This document shows positions 7,075-11,799 of a stretch of 11,799 nt of DNA, one piece after another. Source of the stretch: Verrucomicrobiota bacterium (GTDB lineage: Bacteria > Verrucomicrobiota > Verrucomicrobiia > Chthoniobacterales > UBA10450); contig QHOQ01000091.1 in NCBI GenBank assembly GCA_003219355.1, positions 1-11,799 on the forward strand. Reading direction: 5' to 3'. Below the pieces are notes generated by a model. The model did no database searches. It saw nothing but the letters and a program-made list of their open reading frames with translations, and was not told where the DNA came from. How positions within the stretch are numbered: position 1 is the stretch's first letter; every line of letters begins with the position of its first letter. A program made the translations under genes and the position numbers.

Positions 7075-7082
7075 TCTGTCTT

Positions 7083-7724
7083 ATGAAGAAGCTTCTCTCT
7101 ACAATCCTGGCTTTAACGCTCGCATTACCACTTGCGGCTTTCGCTCAGGGCACACTCAAAATCGGAACAGTCGATATGCAGCGCGCGTTCAAAGAATATA
7201 GCAAGACCAAGGACGCAGAAGCGAAAATCAATGACGCCAAAAATGCGGCTAAGAAAGAGTACGACGACCGCGCGGAGTCCTACAAGAAGGCGTTGGATGA
7301 AATCAACACCTTGAACAAGCAGCTCGATGCTCCAGCCCTGAGTGCTGATGCCAAAACACAAAAAGCAAAGGAGCGCGACGATAAGATCTCCAACATCAAG
7401 AACATGGAGCGGGAAATCAGTGAGTTCCGTCAAACCCGCGAACGGCAACTGCAAGAACAAGCGATGCGCATGCGCGAAGGTATCGTGAAAGAAATCACTG
7501 ACATCGTGATGGACAAGGTGAAGACCAACCACATGGACCTGGTATTAGACAGATCCGGAATGAGCCTGAATGGAGTGCCTGTTGTAATGTACTCCCCTGA
7601 CAATGTCGATTTTACCAGCGATATCATTACCGTTCTAAATAAGCCCGGCCGCAGCACCGCCATTTCAACGGAGAGAACTCTGTCAAGTCCATCTGCGACG
7701 CCGGCAAGAGCTTCGAAACCTTAG
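7083..7724 (+). CDS. skp: Periplasmic chaperone, OmpH/Skp family
   Basis: Skp-type proteins hold unfolded outer-membrane proteins in the periplasm on their way to the Bam complex. The 213-residue product has a textbook signal peptide (MKKLL then a Leu/Ala core, cleavage after AFA at residue 21). It continues with the family start LKIGTVDMQRAFKEY. A long, highly charged coiled coil spans about residues 45-140 (Lys/Glu/Asp/Gln-rich heptads), the tentacle arms of the family. The section LVLDRSGMSLNGVPVVMYSPDNVDFTSDI is the usual return to the beta body. The last 25 or so residues are a Ser/Thr/Pro/Ala-rich tail absent from E. coli Skp (161 residues). It is 55 bp downstream of bamA and probably co-transcribed. 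The usual next gene in many Proteobacteria, lpxD, is not present; an intrinsic terminator follows instead. Confidence 0.93.
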   Translation: MKKLLSTILALTLALPLAAFAQGTLKIGTVDMQRAFKEYSKTKDAEAKINDAKNAAKKEYDDRAESYKKALDEINTLNKQLDAPALSADAKTQKAKERDDKISNIKNMEREISEFRQTRERQLQEQAMRMREGIVKEITDIVMDKVKTNHMDLVLDRSGMSLNGVPVVMYSPDNVDFTSDIITVLNKPGRSTAISTERTLSSPSATPARASKP

Positions 7725-7745
7725 TTTAATCGGCACCAGAAATCT

Positions 7746-7773
7746 ACGCGAGCTACAACTCGCGTGTGTTTTT
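7746..7773 (+). terminator. Rho-independent terminator after skp
   Basis: ACGCGAG (7746-7752) and CTCGCGT (7759-7765) form a perfect 7-bp stem with the 6-nt loop CTACAA. The run GTGTTTTT (7766-7773) follows directly. It lies 22 bp after the skp stop codon and would end the bamA-skp transcript. Confidence 0.75.
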
Positions 7774-7780
7774 CGTACAG

Positions 7781-8695
7781 GTGAAAAGCAGGCGCGCACG
7801 TCGCGAAGCAAAAGTCGGCGGGCGGTTGCAAGCCGCCAACACTCCGATTAGGTCTTCAGGGCAGATTGCGAGAGCTGGATTTTCCGGGAAACAGTCGGCT
7901 GCGATTGCTCTTCTTCTGCTTCTGTCTTTCGGTTCCCGCTCAGTCGCGGCAAATTGGCAATCAACGCTTACTAAAGATCCCCCAGGCAATTTCCCGGAAC
8001 TTCGGCCTCTCCGTGCAACCTATCGTTTTGGTTGGTCTGGATTGACCGCTGCCACTGGAGAAGTCCATTTTACAAGAGCATCCGAAGACAGATTTCAACT
8101 CGACGGAACAGGACGGACGATCGGCTTCGTCCGCGCCTTGTGGAAACTGGACGTGAATTATCGTGCGTTCGCCCATGCGAAAACGCTGCGCCCAGTCGAG
8201 ACGTTGCAAACGGAGGATTATCGATCAAAGAAAATCGCTACTCATCTCGCCTTCACAAATAACGGGGTTAGTGGTGCAAGAACAGAAGGCCAAGGCGGGT
8301 CTGCCGGCACAAAGACGCGCGAGTTTAGTTTTCCCAACCTGTTCGATTTGCATTCGGCGATGCTTTATCTGCGAAGCCAGCCATTGTCGGACCGCAGCAC
8401 GTACCGTGTCGTCGTTTATCCCGCCACGTCTGCATATCTTGCCACCGTCACGACGCTGGGTCGGGAAAAAATCTCGGTCCGCGCTGGCACTTACAGTGCG
8501 ATAAAACTCGATTTGCAGCTCAACCGAATTGGCAAAAAGCTTGATTTGCAGCCACACCGGAAATTCCGGCGCGCCACAATATGGATCTCGGATGATGCTG
8601 ATCGAATCCTGCTTCGCATCGAGGCCCAAGTTTTTGTCGGCACAGTCTTCGCTGAACTACAGTCGGCACGCTTCGACAGCGCAAGATCACGATGA
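7781..8695 (+). CDS. DUF3108 domain exported protein
   Basis: The body of the protein matches the pattern of DUF3108 proteins: a start like LRATYRFGWSGLTAATGEVHF, then WKLDVNYRAFAHAKTLRPVE, FDLHSAMLYLRSQPL, the strand TYRVVVYPATSAY, and TVTTLGREKISVRAGTYSAIKLDLQL, ending with a RRATIWISDDADRILLRIEAQVFVGTV strand region. The fold is all-beta and periplasmic or outer-membrane linked; function is not established. A signal-peptide core (AAIALLLLLSFGSRSVAA) precedes the mature part. The start is unclear because no ATG exists in the N-terminal half. GTG 7766 lies at the edge of the intrinsic terminator, so GTG 7781 is preferred; TTG 7826 is a third option and would give a more normal signal-peptide length. 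The region 7781-7870 is basic and includes a GC palindrome, so it may not all be coding. The gene converges with the peptidoglycan-binding gene (37 bp between stop codons). Confidence 0.78.
   Translation: MKSRRARREAKVGGRLQAANTPIRSSGQIARAGFSGKQSAAIALLLLLSFGSRSVAANWQSTLTKDPPGNFPELRPLRATYRFGWSGLTAATGEVHFTRASEDRFQLDGTGRTIGFVRALWKLDVNYRAFAHAKTLRPVETLQTEDYRSKKIATHLAFTNNGVSGARTEGQGGSAGTKTREFSFPNLFDLHSAMLYLRSQPLSDRSTYRVVVYPATSAYLATVTTLGREKISVRAGTYSAIKLDLQLNRIGKKLDLQPHRKFRRATIWISDDADRILLRIEAQVFVGTVFAELQSARFDSARSR
7821..7837. repeat. Short GC palindrome inside the N-terminal coding stretch of the DUF3108 gene
   Basis: GGCGG (7821-7825) and CCGCC (7833-7837) flank TTGCAAG, one base short of a perfect 18-bp palindrome. 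Such GGCGG-CTTGCAAG-CCGCC units look like remnants of intergenic palindromes. Its presence supports a coding start downstream of 7781, but this cannot be settled here. Confidence 0.3.
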
Positions 8696-8702
8696 AATCG
8701 TG
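8688..8702. terminator. Small palindrome between convergent genes, possible bidirectional terminator
   Basis: CACGAT (8688-8693) and ATCGTG (8697-8702) form a 6-bp stem with a 3-nt loop overlapping the DUF3108 stop codon, inside the convergent junction with the minus-strand gene ending at 8732. No T-run follows on either strand, so terminator activity is doubtful. Confidence 0.25.
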
Positions 8703-8731
8703 CCTGCTATCCGACAAAGGGTTCACGACCC

Positions 8732-9472
8732 CTATTCAGGAATCCAGTCGCCTTGCACGGGCGGCTCGGGCCGAGGACGGACACGCTGCCGAAACGGATT
8801 GAAGATCGGTGCACGTGCCCGTGGCAACAACTGGAGGGCGCCCAGGGTTTCCAAATCGAATCGGCCCGTAACCGGAAGGCCGGTATGAGCTTGATAGGCG
8901 CGTAGCGAAAGTTCCACGGCCGGTCCATACAGGCCGTCGATCTCACCGCGATAGAGGCCGCGACGTGCCAGCGCTATTTGCGCGGAGAGCACGACATTGC
9001 GTTGCACATCAGGCAGCGCATTCGCGTATGGGGTTCCAATAAAGAGTGGTCCTAGTGAAGTTCCAGGGGCCACAGGATTTGATGGATAGAGTTGTCGTTC
9101 CTGGGGCGGGCCGGAGGGAGGCTGCAATGGCACTGGAGCGACACCAGCCGTTTCGCCAGGCGATCCCTCTTTGAGGCCCGAGGTGCCAGCGCTCGGCGAT
9201 GGGGCAACCTTCACCGTCGGCTGTCCAGACGCAGAAGAATTAATTCCCAGTGAACGAAGCGTTTCACTATTCAGCTCTCCGTTTACTGCGAGTCCATTGC
9301 GAATTTGATAGCGACGAATCGCCGCCGTCAGATTCGCATTCGTCTCCCCAGTCGTCTCGCCATAATAGAAGCCCTGATCCTTTAACGCCTGTTGCACGCG
9401 TTCGATCATTTGATCCCCTCGAACCAGCGCAACCGATCCCAGAACAACAAGCGCGACCACTTTAGCTTTCAT
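8732..9472 (-). CDS. Exported protein with two peptidoglycan-binding domains (PG_binding_1 type)
   Basis: The 246-residue product begins with a short signal-like segment (KAKVVALVVLGSVAL, residues 2-16). Two copies of the small three-helix peptidoglycan-binding domain follow. The first, about 21-77, has VQQALKDQGFYYGETTGETN, AIRRYQIRNGL and a closing NSETLRSLG. The second, about 158-215, has AQIALARRGLYRGEIDGLYG, LRAYQAHTGLPVTG and DLETLGALQLL. A Pro/Ser/Gly-rich linker (about 78-150) separates them. The C-terminal tail is Arg/Pro-rich and ends DWIPE. No catalytic domain is seen, so it probably anchors to or senses the cell wall in the periplasm. It lies 38 bp downstream of the amidase gene and is likely its partner in the same transcript. 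Start ATG 9472 has only a weak GAG just upstream. Confidence 0.85.
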   Translation of the reverse strand: MKAKVVALVVLGSVALVRGDQMIERVQQALKDQGFYYGETTGETNANLTAAIRRYQIRNGLAVNGELNSETLRSLGINSSASGQPTVKVAPSPSAGTSGLKEGSPGETAGVAPVPLQPPSGPPQERQLYPSNPVAPGTSLGPLFIGTPYANALPDVQRNVVLSAQIALARRGLYRGEIDGLYGPAVELSLRAYQAHTGLPVTGRFDLETLGALQLLPRARAPIFNPFRQRVRPRPEPPVQGDWIPE

Positions 9473-9510
9473 CTCGATCGTAGTTTTGACGCCGCTACTT
9501 TTTTGCTTAT

Positions 9511-10320
9511 TCAGGGCTTTTCCGAACCGGTAAGCGCTACGGATGATTGACGCTGCTTTAAAGAGACGCGGTAACGCAAAATTCCGTCGCTAACGGCTGC
9601 GGCAATTTGCTCGCGATAATCTTCGCTCGCTAGCCTGGAAACATCCTCTTTGTTGGTGAGAAATCCTCCTTCGATTAAAACAGCGGGAGAAGTCACATTG
9701 GCGATCACAAAAAACTGGTTGGCCTTTGTCCCCCGATCAAATGCCTGCGTGCGGGCGACCAGTGCTTCCTGAATAAATCCGGCGAGGCTTTGACTTTCCG
9801 CGTTCGGCAATTCAGAAAGTGCTCCCCACAGGAAAGGCAACCACGAAGTCCCGAACGATCCCGGAGTCATTTGGTGGGCGGCATAATAGGTTTCCACTCC
9901 ACTTGAAACCGGCTGATTGTCTTCGTTAAAATGGATGCTGACAAAAATGCAATCGCTCACGCGGTTGGCGAATGCTGCCCGATCTGCCGGGGATACATAA
10001 GTGTCGCCCAGGCGTGTCATTACGGTTGCGATCCCTTCCGCCTCTAGCAAGCGATCGATCCGGTGTGCTACATCTAGCGTCAAATCTTTTTCAAGAACGC
10101 CGCCGCACATTGCGCCGGAATCCTGCCCGCCATGCCCAGGATCAAGAACTACTACCGCGAATGGTCCCGGCGGTGCAGAAGGTTGTGCCATTCTCAACCG
10201 AGGGGATTGCGGTTTCGACATCCGCTGCATCCAGACGAAGGATGCAATCATCAATAGCAACCCAATTAAGGCTAGTATCTTCCGGAGTGCTTGTCTCATT
10301 CGTGCTCTTCGGGCGGACAT
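9511..10320 (-). CDS. N-acetylmuramoyl-L-alanine amidase (Amidase_3/AmiC-like), membrane-anchored
   Basis: It cleaves the bond between N-acetylmuramic acid and the stem-peptide L-alanine in peptidoglycan. The 269-residue protein has one N-terminal hydrophobic segment (residues 15-30, ILALIGLLLMIASFVW) after an Arg-rich head, so it is anchored in or exported across the inner membrane. The Amidase_3 domain spans about 55-250. Zinc ligands and catalytic Glu are all visible: His63 (LDPGHGG), Glu77 (LEKDLTLDVA), His130 (VSIHFNED) and Glu217 (LIEGGFLTN). The motif GVETYY (141-146) is also typical. No AMIN or SPOR domain is attached. Start ATG 10320 is supported by GGAGAG a few bases upstream, one of the few good ribosome-binding sites in the window. 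The prcA stop is only 12 bp upstream, which indicates co-transcription with the proteasome genes. The peptidoglycan-binding gene follows. Confidence 0.93.
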   Translation of the reverse strand: MSARRARMRQALRKILALIGLLLMIASFVWMQRMSKPQSPRLRMAQPSAPPGPFAVVVLDPGHGGQDSGAMCGGVLEKDLTLDVAHRIDRLLEAEGIATVMTRLGDTYVSPADRAAFANRVSDCIFVSIHFNEDNQPVSSGVETYYAAHQMTPGSFGTSWLPFLWGALSELPNAESQSLAGFIQEALVARTQAFDRGTKANQFFVIANVTSPAVLIEGGFLTNKEDVSRLASEDYREQIAAAVSDGILRYRVSLKQRQSSVALTGSEKP

Positions 10321-10332
10321 TTCTCTCCATAT

Positions 10333-11112
10333 TTAATCGTGAATCAAGGCGCGCAGGTCCTTGTCCAATAACGCGCGATAACGAATTCCCCGGCTCGGAT
10401 CTCGCTCAAGGATTCCTGCTTCGATTCCGGTGTTGGTGAGCTGTTCTCGTCGATATTTAGCAACCGCCGTGAGCGCTGGCACTTCCTTGGTGTCGCCAGT
10501 CTGTAAAGCCATCTGTCCGACGCTCCACGCGTCGAGTGCGGATCTCAGCGCCGATTCAAAACTGGTGTCCGGGGCATGTTCGGCTTTGAGAAATGATTCC
10601 ATTAGCTCCCTTGATTGCCGTGTCCCACTGAGCGCAGCGAAATCGTTCCGCGCTTGCGCGAACGTGGCGCCGCTGGTTGCAATCTCGCCATCGTACTCCA
10701 CCCGAAGAAACAGATCCTCTTCGGGACGTTCTCCGACCTCCGCAAAGAGCATTCGCGCCAGATACGGCGCGCCATAAACTTGTTCGAACGCGCTCTTCAT
10801 CACCGGGCTGAGCGAATAATGGACCAGCCGCCGCAGTGAAACGTCCGCCGCCGAGCGCGTGAAACCCTCGGTACTGGCCAGTTCAATGGCGGCCATCCGC
10901 AACCGCTCAATGTCTCCCGGATGACCGATGGCTCCCATGGCAATTCGGTTATAAATTTCGAAAATTTTCTGCCGTGTTTGGCCCAGTGTGAGAAATAAGA
11001 TGCCGTCGCGATAACCCAACGCCGCGATCGGGCTTCCTGAGGCGAGCTGCGCTTCGATGTACTCGCGACGGTTCGCGATTGCTTCAACCCAACGATACGG
11101 TTCTTCGATCAT
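10333..11112 (-). CDS. prcA: Proteasome alpha subunit (PrcA-like)
   Basis: PrcA forms the outer, non-catalytic heptameric rings of the 20S core particle and the gate through which substrates enter. The 259-residue protein aligns by eye with actinobacterial PrcA: an N-terminal gate/helix region (MIEEPYRWVEAIANRREYIE), then ASGSPIAALGYRDGILFLTL, KIFEIYNRIAMGAIGHPGDIERLR, FTRSAADVSLRRL, LARMLFAEVGE and LFLRVEYDGEIATSG. There is no N-terminal threonine nucleophile, as expected for an alpha subunit. Residues about 185-225 (SALRSALDAWSVGQMALQ) match the helix before the C-terminal strands. The ATG overlaps the prcB stop codon as ATGA (11112-11109), so translation is probably coupled. The order beta then alpha is the same as in Mycobacterium. 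Confidence is high for the family; regulatory partners are outside the window. Confidence 0.92.
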   Translation of the reverse strand: MIEEPYRWVEAIANRREYIEAQLASGSPIAALGYRDGILFLTLGQTRQKIFEIYNRIAMGAIGHPGDIERLRMAAIELASTEGFTRSAADVSLRRLVHYSLSPVMKSAFEQVYGAPYLARMLFAEVGERPEEDLFLRVEYDGEIATSGATFAQARNDFAALSGTRQSRELMESFLKAEHAPDTSFESALRSALDAWSVGQMALQTGDTKEVPALTAVAKYRREQLTNTGIEAGILERDPSRGIRYRALLDKDLRALIHD

Positions 11113-11799
11113 GCAACCGTTTGCTTGAAGACGGCAGCGATCTTGGTCTCCGCCAAAGTCGTGATGCCGTCTTGCGACACAATCTTGATGAGCGGGTAAA
11201 CTTTGCCGCTGCGATCAACGCCCCCAGTCGACGTGTCGGATTCCGCAGCGGTATCGAGCGCGCGTAACGCAATCGATACTGCCTCGTCCTCGTTCAATTT
11301 TTGCAGCGACTTGGCGCCCCAGTTGTTTTCGTAATAAAGAATACCGCGCACTGCCGGCGATCCCGATCCGGTTGCGGCGTAATCGGTCACTTCAAACTGC
11401 GCGCCCATCGCATCGTAAAAATAAAGTCGTGTCTCGGGCTTTGGATGGGAATCGTAGGTCGCGAAAATCGGGACCACCATTCCCACGCCTTGCATGACAA
11501 AGCCGAAATTGTCGCGCAATAGCTTGGAAAGAGCGCGTACTTTCCCATCGACGCTCATTTCCTGCAGCTGCGTCCGCCGAAAATATTGGAATGAATGTTC
11601 GAGCACGCGCGCCATTTCCCAGGCCGTCGCCGGCACGCCGGCGATTGCCATAATCGAGTGACGATCAATTTCCAAAACTTTGTCGGCGCGATCATAAACC
11701 ACGGTGTTGCCGGACGTCGCACGTCGATCGCCGGCCACGAGCACTCCACCTGAAAATTTGAAAGCGAGAATTGACGTCGCCTCCGTCGGCTCCCAACCT
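11109..11799 (-). CDS. prcB: Proteasome beta subunit, catalytic (PrcB-like), 5' end outside window
   Basis: PrcB forms the inner catalytic rings of the 20S proteasome and is made with a propeptide that is cut off to free an N-terminal threonine. The frame is open to the right edge. By spacing, Thr1 is encoded at 11775-11777: counting from it, Asp17 and Lys33 fall in GDRRA and RADKV as in other beta subunits. The GSGS serine (mature residue 138) and Asp181 in SDTSTGG match further conserved active-site positions. The mature part is 222 residues. The cleavage site reads EA|TS, not the usual G|TT. The visible propeptide portion is seven residues (GWEPTEA); the rest is off the edge. The stop overlaps the prcA start. 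GTG at 11744 is internal, because starting there would remove the nucleophile. A modifier gene (Pup or UBact), Dop, ligase and ATPase genes would be expected upstream but are not in view. Confidence 0.93.
   Translation of the reverse strand, partial: GWEPTEATSILAFKFSGGVLVAGDRRATSGNTVVYDRADKVLEIDRHSIMAIAGVPATAWEMARVLEHSFQYFRRTQLQEMSVDGKVRALSKLLRDNFGFVMQGVGMVVPIFATYDSHPKPETRLYFYDAMGAQFEVTDYAATGSGSPAVRGILYYENNWGAKSLQKLNEDEAVSIALRALDTAAESDTSTGGVDRSGKVYPLIKIVSQDGITTLAETKIAAVFKQTVA

Noticed and set aside
1..11799. CRISPR arrays, tRNA/rRNA genes, insertion sequences, integrase or phage genes
   Set aside because: Looked for spaced repeats, tRNA-like cloverleaf ends and transposase or integrase motifs; none were seen.

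Overview
The window reads as a chromosomal segment of a Gram-negative (diderm) bacterium of moderate-to-high GC. Evidence for an outer membrane is direct: a complete five-POTRA BamA, a Skp/OmpH-type periplasmic chaperone, the C-terminal part of an outer-membrane beta-barrel protein, and murein amidase/peptidoglycan-binding genes. It also carries MqnC of the futalosine menaquinone pathway, a class II (GlpX) fructose-bisphosphatase, and alpha and beta subunits of a 20S proteasome. A proteasome in a diderm is uncommon; with the inverted-repeat intergenic element and overall gene style I infer Verrucomicrobiota (soil Chthoniobacterales/Spartobacteria-like). This is inference, and other diderm phyla reported to carry the Pup-like UBact system remain possible.

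Layout, left to right. (1) 1-644, +: end of a beta-barrel protein with a histidine-rich tail. (2) 729-1793, +: glpX. (3) 1793-1907: an imperfect palindromic intergenic element starting at the glpX stop codon. (4) about 1968-2366, +: a small two-motif beta/gamma-crystallin protein. (5) 2450-3436, -: a D-amino-acid-oxidase-family flavoenzyme, divergent from (6) 3487-4578, +: mqnC, with only 50 bp between them. (7) 4712-7724, +: bamA then skp, preceded by a good sigma70-like promoter and with a stem-loop immediately in front of each start codon. (8) about 7781-8695, +: a DUF3108 exported protein behind an intrinsic terminator. (9) 8732-11799, -: a four-gene run transcribed leftwards from beyond the right edge: prcB (5' end missing), prcA, an N-acetylmuramoyl-L-alanine amidase and a two-domain peptidoglycan-binding protein.

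How the genes work together. BamA and Skp form the outer-membrane-protein assembly unit. The amidase and the peptidoglycan-binding protein are a cell-wall pair. PrcB and PrcA would build the 20S core; its ATPase, ligase and modifier genes are not in the window and would be expected upstream of prcB, off the right edge. The apparent operon joining proteasome genes to cell-wall genes is the most interesting context here. No RNA genes, CRISPR arrays, insertion sequences or integrase genes were seen. No stretch longer than 300 bases lacks a gene.
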